Positions 37,961 to 48,570 of a stretch of 64,000 bases of DNA are shown here, one piece after another (the first letter of the stretch is position 1; every line of letters begins with the position of its first letter). This DNA is from Tubiluchus corallicola. Taxonomy: Eukaryota; Priapulida; Priapulimorpha; Priapulimorphida; Tubiluchidae. The stretch covers positions 144,813-208,812 of the forward strand of contig JAQGDQ010000212.1 in NCBI GenBank assembly GCA_030141605.1. The letters run 5' to 3'. Below the pieces are notes generated by a model. That model was not told the origin of the DNA, did no database searches, and saw only the letters and a list, made by a program, of their open reading frames with translations. The position numbers and the translations under genes are program-made.

Positions 37961-38993
37961 CTGCACATGGTTCCAGGAAAAACTAACCGATCACCCAGGA
38001 CGAAATTAAGGTCGTTTCATCTTTTAAAAGGAATTTCTCCTTAAAAATAGAGTAGACTTTAGACTAAAGGGTATCAGAGTGTTGTGACTGGATAGTTAAA
38101 ATTTTCTGTATTAGCCAGTTTCACACAAGTGATGCTGAACGTTGTTATAGTGCATACAGTGAAGTTACTGAAAGCTCTTCTCAATTTTTTGTCAAATATT
38201 TATTTTTAATTTGTTTAAGGTAAGCAAATGCATTTTATGTATAGCTTCGTATGGAAATCTATTGTGTGAGGAGTAGAAACCTATAAAAGAGCAAACTAGT
38301 TACAACAATTTTAGTTTCCTGGCTTAGTGTTCGTATTTTCTTTTCTATGGTAGCCTGAAGGGCCACTGATTTTGCTTAGATATTTTTCGTAAAGATAACT
38401 GCAGACTCCATAGACGAACTAAATATGCACTCCCTGGACACATGCTTCCCTAAATGCGTCTTTTCTGTCTTCATACCACAAATGGTGAGGTGGAGTAACA
38501 TGATTTCACGGTAAACGTACCTGAAAATTAAACAAATGCTTAAGACAAATGTATTAGGGAAGGCGTAGGTGAAGATGATGAAGCTGTCTGTGTGGAAATC
38601 TGGTAATGAAACTTTTGATACATTTAATTATTATATGACTAATAGATATTGACATTGTAATAGCAAGCCATAATTTACTGTACAATGAGGTTGACACTAG
38701 ATCGTAACCAACTATACCAATACATTAAAATGGCCTCAACATTATTATACATATAATATAATACGGTGTCAAGCTCTACGAAAATGAGTTTTTGCGAAAA
38801 TGTGGTGAATTCTGGTAAGTTTTTTAAAATTATTTTTTCTGTTACTCATTGCGTAACCCGCATAACTTTTGTATAATTGCGAACTTGACTAATAAAGATG
38901 TTTGTACTTGCTTATAGTCCCTGAGGTAGCCCATAGCTAATCGAAAAATGTGTAGGACGAAAATCAAGATGTCTGATAGATATTGAATTGCAG
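37960..38993 (+). other. Upstream region of the ankyrin-Mab-21 gene, possible 5' exons
   Basis: Consensus-like donors occur at 38219 (AAG|GTAAGC) and 38817 (TCTG|GTAAGT). The acceptor before the first large exon is at 38992-38993. The piece ending at 38816 has an ATG at 38784, but its phase does not agree with the large exon, so any 5' exon is probably non-coding. Confidence 0.3.
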
Positions 38994-39005
38994 GATTTCA
39001 AAGAC

Positions 39006-40901
39006 ATGGATATTCCTGATATTGACAAATGTGATTTCAGTGGTTTCACCAAACTTCACAGAGCAATTATGGATAACAACATGGGTGAGGTGCGGCAACT
39101 GTTAACAGATGGAGCCGATGTAAACGTCAGGAGCAAGTTTGGTTGGACTGCATTGATTTTTGCTGTTAGCCGAGGACACGATTACATTACAAGTTTGTTA
39201 CTGAAAGCAGGTGCTGATCCTGATATAGCAAAACCAAATGGCTCAACACCACTAATGTGCGCTGTCAGAAAATCAAAGGAAAATGGAGCCAAAGGACTTA
39301 CTTTAGCTAACTTGTTGCTACAAGCAGGAGCAAATCCAAATACGGACAATAGAAATGGTTGGACTGCTCTCCACCTGGCGGCTGATGAAGAAATTACGTT
39401 GGAATCAGGTTTGCTGCCTTTGCTTGTGAAACATGGTGTTGATATTGAAAAACCAGACTCTGAAGGCAAAACTGCAATACAGAAGTACGTGAATATAGCA
39501 TCAAATAAAACTCCCAACACCCGCTTCAGGGAAACCATTGGTTACTTGCTGAAATCTCAGTATGTAACCACCCAGAGAAAGGTAGAGTGGGAAACGTTGA
39601 ATAACATCAGAGCAGTAAAAACCATTGAAGACTGTATTGCAGGCTGTGAGTCTGTTAAAGATGTACTTAACATCTATGGAAAAGATATTTCTGCACCAAC
39701 GAGTGAAGATAACTTGATAAAGTGGAAAGCAGAAGCTCTTGTTTCAGATGTGTGCAGCATATTAAAAGAAATGGATCATAGACTTGAGTCTTTTTGTCAT
39801 TTTGTAGGCAGCAGCGCCTGTGGAATAAAAGCTGGCCTACCAGACGACTTTGACATTTTCATAGTACTGAAAAGCTTAAGTAAGGACGTTGTTGTTGAAG
39901 CACTAGAAGAAACCGGCTTTGCAAAAATTTCAATAGATGAGAAGACAGCGAAAAAGTTTTCCGAGTTTGTTAGAGATGATAAATTGACTTTTATTGACTG
40001 GTCAAACAATAAGGGTTACATTGTGTCCATTATCTGCCAGGCAGTTAATAAGATATTTAGGCAAGATTCTGAAATAACAGCATCATTCCAAGTTGTTGAC
40101 ATTGAGTGGAACAGTAGAGGAGTCACTATACGTCTTGTCTATCATGGAGACTACTATGCTTGTCTACCTGTTGCATTGGACGTTTCTCCAGTTTTAGAAT
40201 TACCAGCACTCTCCATTGGAAAAATGCTGTTACGCGAAATAGATACATCAACTCCATTTCATCTAGTTTTTAGACCCTGTCATGAAATAACCAAAAATTA
40301 CTGGATGGTGTCAATGGCGCTGCACGAGAATCAATTGGTAGAGCGTCTAAATGAAGACAAGAAGCGATGTATAATCCTGACAAAAACCTTTCTGAACGAT
40401 CATTTATACTGCCAAGAGGTAAAGTGCCTTGCCAGACTAAAACAGATTCTGCACAATAGAGATTTTGTAAACGTTTTTTGCTCAGTTAAATTTCATCCCA
40501 AGCGCCTTATTGACTCCTACATTCTTAAAACTGCTTTTTTCCACGAAATTAGTCGTCTCCCAGATGACGGGTATTGGAAAGGGGAAGAAGTGGTTAATCG
40601 CATCTTGAGTGTGCTGACTTACGTTGCAAAGTGTTGTCGCAGAAGGTACATGCCTCACTACTTTCTCAAAGATGTAAATGTCCTTAGAGTCCATTTCAAC
40701 AGAAAGACAGAAGGCGTGCCGGTTCTGTACTTGATGGCTGTGTGCACCGAAGGAATTTGCGCTCACATCAGGAACAGCACTGTGCCCACAAATTTGGGGG
40801 TGCTCGGCCTGGATGACTTAAAGAAAGTGGAGTTGTCAGAGTTGGGTGGGTTAAGTAACAGGTGTGAGGAGTTCTTGTCTACATGGTGTGCACATGAACA
40901 G
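39006..40901 (+). CDS. Ankyrin repeat - Mab-21/cGAS-like nucleotidyltransferase fusion, main exon
   Basis: The start is taken at the first in-frame ATG after the acceptor AG at 38992-38993 (context GACATGG). Four to five ankyrin repeats come first (residues about 8-170; e.g. NGWTALHLAAD). Next is a linker, then a nucleotidyltransferase core: G268-S269-S270, then PDDFDI with D281 and D283, and a third acidic residue D392 in LDVSPVLELP. This reproduces the G-S...(E/D)hD...D metal-binding set of cGAS/Mab-21 enzymes, so activity is plausible. The helical half has SYILKTAFFHE (504-514), a following Trp and RRYMPHYF, all classic Mab-21 signatures. No cGAS-type zinc thumb (H-CC-C) is seen. Family members sense nucleic acid and make cyclic nucleotide messengers for STING, or are developmental and inactive. 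Ligand and product are unknown. Confidence 0.88.
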
Positions 40902-41027
40902 GTACTGTGGCATTTTTTTTTCACACAAACAAAAATTAAAGAAAATATTACAATTCAGGTAGAATTTGCAGCAAACACATGTAAGGAAATATTACTAAGT
41001 CTTGATTTTATGTGTAAATTCAAATAA
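40902..41027 (+). other. Intron-retained alternative end of the ankyrin-Mab-21 gene
   Basis: If the donor CAG|GTACTG at 40902 is not used, the frame runs on for 41 codons to TAA at 41025-41027. An AATAAA hexamer (41023-41028) overlaps that stop. This would allow a shorter isoform by intronic polyadenylation. I favour splicing because the downstream exons keep frame over four joins. Confidence 0.4.
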
Positions 41028-41086
41028 AGCATCTATATTTCTGTCTTTGGTCATTCATCTTCCCTGGCCATATGTTGTTTCAAACC

Positions 41087-41395
41087 TGACGTCATATTGT
41101 CTCACTTCTTTGTCTTCTATTTAAAGTTCACGAATGGCATCATATTGTCTCACTTCTTTGTATTTTATTTAAAGTTCAAATATGGCATCATATTGTCTCA
41201 CTTTCTTGTCTTCTATTTAAAGTTCAAATGCAGCATCATATTGTCACACTTCTTTGTATTTTATTTAAAGTTGAAACATGGCATCATATTGTCTCACTTC
41301 TTTGTATTTTATTTAAAGTTCAAATATGGCATCATATTGTCTCACTTCTTTGTAATTTATTTAAAGCTCAAGTATGGCATCATATTGTTTCACTT
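41087..41395. repeat. 48-bp intronic minisatellite, about 6.5 units
   Basis: The unit CATCATATTGTCTCACTTCT followed by a TTATTTAAAGTTCAAATATGG-like half recurs in the intron after the main exon. Periodicity divisible by three creates the 104-residue open frame there, which I do not consider coding. Confidence 0.9.
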
Positions 41396-41446
41396 CTTTA
41401 TCGTTGTCTAGCACATTTTCAGCAATTTTTCAAATTTAAATTTCAG

Positions 41447-41581
41447 CAATATTTATTGCTAATACTGGAATCCAGTCTAAAGATGCGCCAAGAGGAAAAG
41501 GTTGAAGCTTTGCTAAGAAAGCTGTGGGAGTTATATTCAAAGGCAAACGCACTCCAATTTGACATCAATTGCTTGCTTCAG
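41447..41581 (+). CDS. Ankyrin-Mab-21 gene, exon 3 of the model
   Basis: Exactly 45 codons in phase 0 between a TTTCAG acceptor and a CAG|GTACGA donor. Encodes residues 633-677, a charged amphipathic helix (QEEKVEALLRKLWELYSKAN). An alternative in-frame acceptor at 41421-41422 would add eight codons. Function of this tail is unknown. Confidence 0.7.
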
Positions 41582-41902
41582 GTACGAATTTTAACAAATT
41601 TAATTTTTGTGTTTGGCAGTTTAATTTGCTGGCCATTATGTGGGATTCTAAGAATCTCTTTACTGCAAGGAGAGAAAATAGCCTAACCTTAACACTGTAC
41701 CCAGTCTTTGTGTGCAGAAATGCTTGTTACCAGTATAAAATAAATGCTAAGGTCTACAAACTTACAATATTAGCCATTTTATTTGAGAATTGCAGATATC
41801 TAATGAGCACAGATACAGTTGACAAACAAATCATGTTGTCATTTAGCCCACAATGTTTAGTATTTCGAATGATATCATGATGTTTTGTTTAAAGGGACGA
41901 AA

Positions 41903-42005
41903 AGTGCTCTTTAAGGTATGTCCCCTATGACCTATAAAGGTAGGGGTCATGGCAGGTTTGGTACTACGGAAGGGGGTCACCTACTGGAAAAGTTTGGGAA
42001 ATACT
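41903..42005 (-). mobile_element. Possible hAT-like fragment in intron
   Basis: On the minus strand, CAGTATTTCCCAAACTTTTC resembles common hAT terminal sequences and is followed by GGTGACCCCC. No matching second end is clear. Confidence 0.3.
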
Positions 42006-42083
42006 GATTTAGAGCAATTATTCAAAGTTTACAGAAATAATTTTTATAACTACGCTTGAAGAATATTTGTTTTTCCATTTTAG

Positions 42084-42130
42084 ACAATGGACACATTTTG
42101 CCACAATCAGCAAATTCAGCTAATAGCAAG
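42084..42130 (+). CDS. Ankyrin-Mab-21 gene, exon 4 of the model
   Basis: 47 bases between a CCATTTTAG acceptor and an AAG|GTACTA donor. Encodes TMDTFCHNQQIQLIA and ends with AG of a split codon that the next exon completes as AGT. Confidence 0.6.
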
Positions 42131-42839
42131 GTACTAACCATAATTATGATCTATTAAATTATTTTGTATAGTGCATGTCTACCTTGGTGATGAGTAAATG
42201 AGTTTGTACGTAATCAGAACATCACATTAGTTTATTTCTCCGTTAAATTTCAAGGAACTATCCTGTTCTCCCACCATGTTAAGGAACGACAGTGTGGTTT
42301 CTTCCCAAACCGTAAACAATCTTGGAGTAGCTTTAACCGTTGACACTTTTTTTTCTTATAGCAAACCATTTAGCAAACTTGGTAGGTTGACATTATTGGG
42401 AATGTGGAAAATTGGAAAAATCAGTCAGTAAATAGTTTATTGAGGAACAACACAAAACAATATACAATACAATGTAGATAAAAAATCACACATCACACAA
42501 AGCATGCCAACACTTTAGTATGATCGTCACAAGTATTGAAATAGCAAAAGAAACAGTAGAGGTTAAATAGTAAATAGTATTCACACATTTACAAAAGCAA
42601 TATAATTATAATAATGTGCTTTTGCTATCAATTGATTATGATTTTCTTCTTTTAAAACATTCTGTAATATAATTTGAAATTTTCAAATTCACTTTCATTT
42701 CTATTCATCAGAAATATAAATTTTGCTTTTACCGTAAGATTTATAAAGTTTGGGAAAGTCTCTTTGACACGAGATAGCAGGCTTTGTCTGAAATCATAAT
42801 AATAGTTACATTCAAGAATTGAATGATATTCGTCATCTT

Positions 42840-43080
42840 GATATATTTAGACATATTCTCAACCTCCGAACAACTGAAAAAATCGTAAATGCTTTCGTAA
42901 CATCCAAACTTGATTACTGCAATAGTTGCCTTTTTAGACTTGAAAACGAAAATCGTAAAAACCAACTAGTTCAGAATTCTGCTACTCGTCTCATTACCGA
43001 GACTAGCAAATATAATAATTTCTTCACCCCGTCCTTCTTGGCCCACCCATCTCTCACGGCCTTGCCAGTAACTAAGAGAA
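42840..43080 (+). pseudogene. LINE reverse-transcriptase fragment in intron
   Basis: The frame reads TTEKIVNAFVTSKLDYCNSC and then QNSATRLI, matching the tail of CR1/L2/Jockey-type polymerases (KLDYCNSLL...VQNAAARL pattern). About 80 codons remain. It lies in the intron between exons 4 and 5 of the ankyrin-Mab-21 gene, same strand. Confidence 0.72.
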
Positions 43081-43169
43081 GCCATGTTTTATTTGTACTT
43101 AATTTACACTGATAACATATAATTAATTATGGACAACTGATGACAATAATTAGTACGTCATTGTTTCAG

Positions 43170-43253
43170 TGAGATACTGAAGTTATTTGTGAGACAACAG
43201 TTTGGTCTGCGTGAAGAGGATGGTTTAACTGACATCACCTTAGCAACCAAAAC
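43170..43253 (+). CDS. Ankyrin-Mab-21 gene, exon 5 of the model
   Basis: Acceptor TTGTTTCAG, donor AC|GTAAGA. The T at 43170 completes Ser693, then EILKLFVRQQFGLREEDGLT and DITLATK follow, with AC of a split Thr codon at the end. Phase agrees on both sides. Confidence 0.68.
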
Positions 43254-43559
43254 GTAAGAACTGTTTCATACATGTTTCTTTTCAGTACAGTGTAAACAGG
43301 CCTCTCAGAAGTTTTCAGGAGTTCAAAAGTTTATTTATATTCAAACTGCATCATTACAATAACAAGATAGTAGCCTAGAAAGAAAGCTAGTTGCCATTAC
43401 ACACAATGACTTTTGATGCATACAGGTTGATCTAAAAAGCATAGCTTGTCAGGCCAACCTGTACGTGAAATAAAAAAAGAAAAAAAGAAATAATAAATGA
43501 AATATTGTTAGGTTCCAGTGTATTGTAGGTTTTTCTTGATAGTATAGTGCAAAGTTAAC

Positions 43560-44190
43560 AGAAAAGTCCATAAAGCAAAACTGGACCTACTGTTAAACTG
43601 TAGGTTAAAACAATCTACTCTTTAAAATATTGAAAGGAAACACTATTTTTTCAAAATTGACTTCTTACGTGAAAGAATTATCATCACACAAACACAATTT
43701 CGCGTTCGTGCCACTAGTTTTTTGCTGTTACGTGCCTTTCGCCATTTGCTGGTTAGACGGGCACTAGCGTCTACATTTCGGAAATGTATTGCACAAAGAA
43801 ACAGGTGCTGTACCTCTCAGTATAGATGTGTTAGTTTGTGACGAACTACACATATTTGACAGCTGATGCGTGAGAATAGCGGTAAATTTGAAATTTGAAT
43901 TTTTATCTTAAAACTTGCCTGGTTTGAGTACTACACACTGAATATCTTACAGTAGCACTGTACTTCAATTTACGCAATATGCAACACGCTCGTTGAATAT
44001 TACTGCTGTTGAAAATTATGTTCATTGCGATGTCATCAACAGCTGGGTTCGCTCGCCTTTAATTAATCTATTATTTAATTATCAGATGCGCCTTTACAGC
44101 ATTAATTGTGTTAAAATGTACGCTGTTTGTTGGACTTGAAAATGGGGTAGTAAGTGAAAAATTATCCTGTCCTCTTTTAAATCTGTAATA
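43560..44190 (+). repeat. Dispersed repeat family C, copy 2, in intron
   Basis: Second long copy of the sequence at 18420-19080, in the last intron of the ankyrin-Mab-21 gene. Confidence 0.65.
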
Positions 44191-44639
44191 AGGCTCTTTT
44201 TTTCAATAAAAGTTATTTAATACGCAAAAACTATTGCTCAAAATGAAATTTCATTATAATAGTAATTTTAGAGCGCCATCTGTTTGGTCAGAAAGTAACA
44301 AAATCCATTATAACAGTTGTTAAAACTGTAATTACGGCATTGTTTGCACGGCAGCACAATCAAGTTGCGTAATTTTAGTATTTTCACTGGAACTTTGGGA
44401 ATATTTCTCTTTTTAAGCTTTTTTTAAGAAAACGGAATATTTGCCTTAAATTGTTGAATTTGGTCAAGAGGCAAGTACTTTATTGACCATTAAATGTGTG
44501 CTAACATGAATTAATTTATTTTTATCTTGTTTTTTCTTTACTTATTCTACAAGCAAATGTATTATTAGTGAATCCTGCTTGCTGTACTTTTAGCCGGATT
44601 TTTTTTCTACTTTAATAAACCTTTTTTTAGTTCCGTCTA

Positions 44640-45010
44640 TGATTGTGAAAGGGTCAAAGGTTAAGTATACCAGCCAATGCATTTGTGTTCACCTGACAAT
44701 GCCTTGCAGCCCATGCTGCTGTAAAAGTAATTAAGAAAATTAAGAAAAAGGATGAATGCTAGCAATAGAAATTACCTAGTTCATTTTTTTGTTCCCAAGC
44801 AAGATCCTGCTAGTAAATCACTTTACACACAGAATAATGCATAATAAAGTCCATGTAAAACAACTAAAATTACTGAGCTGAGTAGTCAGACAGCTTTGTT
44901 TTACCCATGCATCACGTGACAGTTGTAGTTAAGACGCATTGCTGTGGTAAACTTAGCCTTTGATGTACAGCAACTGCGCAAGTGCATAACAAAACTGTGA
45001 ATACGCTTAT
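44640..45010 (+). repeat. Dispersed repeat family D, copy 2, next to terminal exon
   Basis: Matches 4380-4765. It ends about 40 bases before the acceptor of the terminal exon, so the branch-point region of that exon may derive partly from the repeat. Confidence 0.6.
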
Positions 45011-45049
45011 TTACTGTAATGACACCAAATGATTTTTTTATGATTTAAG

Positions 45050-45119
45050 GATGGTAGCCACTGCATTGAAGGAGATAGCTCAACAGTTTGACACGAATTG
45101 TCTTCAAGGGTCGTGTTAG
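45050..45119 (+). CDS. Ankyrin-Mab-21 gene, terminal coding exon
   Basis: Acceptor GATTTAAG at 45042-45049. G completes the split ACG codon, followed by MVATALKEIAQQFDTNCLQ and GSC, then TAG at 45117-45119. The five-exon model is 2232 nt (743 aa) without a phase break. The acceptor tract is weak in pyrimidines, which lowers confidence. Confidence 0.55.
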
Positions 45120-45303
45120 AAAGACAATAGCATCCCACACACAATTACTTACTCCACTGGCATAGTAACATGGATGGAGGTACTTTAATCAAGTGAAATG
45201 AAAAAGTTGATTCTGTAGTTGATTCTATTGGAATAGTAGAATTATATTATAAAACTTATGTGTATACAGTGTGAGTACAGCAGGCAAATATCTTTATATA
45301 AAT

Positions 45304-47545
45304 TGTGTTTTGACAATTTGTTGTAGGGGTATTGACCTAACAGTGTTACTTGTCCAGAATTTGTGCATCTATAATTGTTGTAGGAGTATTGACCTAATGC
45401 TGTAACTTGTCTGTGAAAATTTGAACATCTGTAATTGTTGTAGGAGTATAGACCTAATGCTGTAACTTGTCTGTGAAAATTTGAACATCTGTAATTGTTG
45501 TAGGAGTATAGACCTAATGCTGTAACTTGTCTGTGAAAATTTGAACATCTGTAATTGTTGTAGGAGTATAGACCTAATGCTGTAACTTGTCTGTGAAAAT
45601 TTGAACATCAGTAATTGTTGTAGGAGTATAGACCTAATGCTGTAACTTGTCTGTGAAAATTTGTGCATCTGTAATTGTTGTAGGCTTAGTGACCAAAGGG
45701 TGTAACTTGTCGGTGAAAATTTGTGCATCTATAATTGTTGTAGGAGTATTGACCTAATGCTATAACTTGTCTGTGAAAATTTGAACATCTGTAATTGTTG
45801 TAGGAGTATAGACCTAATGCTGTAACTTGTCTGTGAAAATTTGAACATCTGTAATTGTTGTAGGAGTATAGACCTAATGCTGTAACTTGTCTGTGAAAAT
45901 TTGAACATCTGTAATTGTTGTAGGAGTATAGACCTAATGCTGTAACTTGTCTGTGAAAATTTGAACATCTGTAATTGTTGTAGTCTTAGTGACCAAAGGG
46001 TGTAACTTGTCTGTCAGAATTTGTGCATCTATAATTGTTGTAGGAGTATAGACCTAACGCTGTAACTTGTCTGTGAAAATTTGAACATCTGTAATTGTTG
46101 TAGGCTTAGTAACCAAAGGGTGTAACTTGTTTGTCGGAATATGTGCATCTATGATTGTTTTAGGGGTATTGACCTAACGCTGTAACTTGTCTGTCGGAAT
46201 TTGTGCATCTATAATTGTTGTAGGAGTATAGACCTAACGGTCTAACTTGTCTGTGAAAATTTGAACATCTGTAATTGTTGTAGGAGTATAGACCTAATGC
46301 TGTAACTTGTCTGTGAAAATTTGAACATCTGTAATTGTTGTAGGAGTATAGACCTAATGCTGTAACTTGTCTGTGAAAATTTGAACATCTGTAATTGTTG
46401 TAGGAGTATAGACCTAATGCTGTAACTTGTCTGTGAAAATTTGAACATCAGTAATTGTTGTAGGAGTATAGACCTAATGCTGTAACTTGTCTGTGAAAAT
46501 TTGTGCATCTGTAATTGTTGTAGGAGTATAGACCTAATGCTGTAACTTGTCTGTGAAAATTTGAACATCAGTAATTGTTGTAGGAGTATAGACCTAATGC
46601 TGTAACTTGTCTGTGAAAATTTGAACATCTGTAATTGTTGTAGGAGTATAGACCTAATGCTGTAACTTGTCTGTGAAAATTTGAACATCTGTAATTGTTG
46701 TAGGAGTATAGACCTAATGCTGTAACTTGTCTGTGAAAATTTGAACATCTGTAATTGTTGTAGGCTTAGTGACCAAAGGGTGTAACTTGTCTGTGAAAAT
46801 TTGTGCATCTATAATTGTTGTAGGAGTATAGACCTAATGCTGTAACTTGTCTGTGAAAATTTGAACATCTGTAATTGTTGTAGGAGTATAGACCTAATGC
46901 TGTAACTTGTCTGTGAAAATTTGAACATCTGTAATTGTTGTAGGAGTATAGACCTAATGCTGTAACTTGTCTGTGAAAATTTGAACATCTGTAATTGTTG
47001 TAGGAGTATAGACCTAACGGTCTAACTTGTCTGTGAAAATTTGAACATCAGTAATTGTTGTAGGAGTATAGACCTAATGCTGTAACTTGTCTGTGAAAAT
47101 TTGTGCATCTGTAATTGTTGTAGGAGTATAGACCTAATGCTGTAACTTGTCTGTGAAAATTTGAACATCAGTAATTGTTGTAGGAGTATAGACCTAATGC
47201 TGTAACTTGTCTGTGAAAATTTGTGCATCTGTAATTGTTGTAGGAGTATAGACCTAATGCTGTAACTTGTCTGTGAAAATTTGAACATCAGTAATTGTTG
47301 TAGGAGTATAGACCTAATGCTGTAACTTGTCTGTGAAAATTTGTGCATCTGTAATTGTTGTAGGAGTATAGACCTAATGCTGTAACTTGTCTGTGAAAAT
47401 TTGTGCATCTGTAATTGTTGTAGGCTTAGTGACCAAAGGGTGTAACTTGTCGGTGAAAATTTGTGCATCTATAATTGTTGTAGGAGTATTGACCTAATGC
47501 TATAACTTGTCGGTCAGAATTTGTGTATCTATAATTGTTGTAGGC
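45304..47545. repeat. 60-bp satellite, about 37 units
   Basis: Very regular 60-bp unit with core CTGTAATTGTTGTAGGAGTA and ATAGACCTAATGCTGTAACT. A second unit type has GCTTAGTGACCAAAGGGTG in the middle. GAACAT and GTGCAT variants alternate in places. Blocks of variant units recur, e.g. 45300-45760 resembles 47040-47520, so larger units were copied. Because 60 is divisible by three, the minus strand reads as a 20-residue repeat, which I take as a by-product. Confidence 0.96.
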
Positions 47546-48168
47546 ATCATCACCGTCATCGTATGCATCTTACATCTACATTGGGTAAGCAGAATTCTAA
47601 AATGAAAGATATGCCAGTGGCTTGTCAGCACCACTTCCAATGCAAATAGCGACGTCACATTTATCAGTCATAATTTGCACGTCTGTTGTTGTAGGCTTTA
47701 TGAAACGTTTACATTTTCGTTGTTTTGGAAATCATTCAAGTTTGCAAACTAGCTGTTCGAAGTCAGCATGTTTTTCTGAACATTAATTCATCAAATATAA
47801 GAAATGTGCGAAACATTTCAATTAAGTGTATCAATGAATAATTTAAAAAATGTGCCAACCATTTAATGTAAAATGTAAATTTTAAATCTATGTAGTTTTA
47901 TTATAATTATAATGTAACTTCTGATTTTAGATGTAAATGTGATTTTAGAAGTAAATAAAATATAGTTTAATATAAAACCATATTTTGTGTTATGTGTATT
48001 ATATGTATATGTATGTGTATATATGTATCATAACATGAATTATATATAATTATAAAGTAATTATTGATTTTTAGATATAAAATTAATTTTGGAAGTAAAA
48101 TCCAATTTAATATGTATTATATTTTAGTGCAAGATGTGTGATGTAATGTAATGTATTTATATATTATT

Positions 48169-48170
<2 letters not shown>
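47546..48170. other. No gene seen
   Basis: Very AT-rich sequence with irregular TATGTGTATATG runs. Confidence 0.35.
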
Positions 48171-48206
<36 letters not shown>

Positions 48207-48274
48207 CATGCGTGCGTGCGTGTGTGTATGCATTTATAATTGGAGAAAAAAATACATATACATATATAATTACT

Positions 48275-48306
<32 letters not shown>
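48171..48306. repeat. (TG)n/(CG TG)n and (TA)n microsatellites
   Basis: A TG run at about 48171-48228 with GCATGCGTGCG variants, then a TA run at about 48282-48305. Confidence 0.9.
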
Positions 48307-48308
<2 letters not shown>

Positions 48309-48410
48309 AGTAATCAACTGACACTAGAAACATGCTTCTTGTAGGTTTTTGAACAAAATGCCACACAGTTACATATGGTAATTAAGATCAATTAAGAATA
48401 AGTTTAAGAT
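48290..48410 (+). repeat. Dispersed repeat family F, copy 2
   Basis: TATATAGGGAGTAATCAACT start; nearly identical to 32325-32445. Confidence 0.65.
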
Positions 48411-48570
48411 ACAGCTGTTGAACGTGTGCAGTTCGTCGCAAACTAACACATCTGAACTGAGAGGTACAGCACCTGTTTTTGTGCAGTCCATTTCCAAAAC
48501 GCACGCGCTAGTGCGCGTCTGACTAGCGAAAGGCAAAATGCATGTAACAGCATACTTTACCCTGTTCACT
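48410..48570 (-). repeat. Dispersed repeat family C, inverted fragment
   Basis: Reverse-complement match to about 18580-18730, including GAGAGGTACAGCACCTGT. It directly abuts the family F copy. Confidence 0.55.

Noticed and set aside
38988-39005. Translation start of the ankyrin-cGLR before 39006
   Set aside because: The frame before 38994 is intron (ATTGCAG acceptor) and the nominal start there would be TTG. The first ATG is at 39006.
40161-40202. Loss of the third catalytic Asp in the cGLR (Pro at the expected site if aligned through ELP)
   Set aside because: A better alignment puts LDVSPVL over the family's VDLVPAI pattern, which keeps Asp392.
45369-47468. Minus-strand frames with 20-residue MFKFSQTSYSIRSILLQQLQ repeat
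   Set aside because: The satellite unit is 60 bp, so a periodic frame is automatic. Frames break wherever a variant unit occurs.
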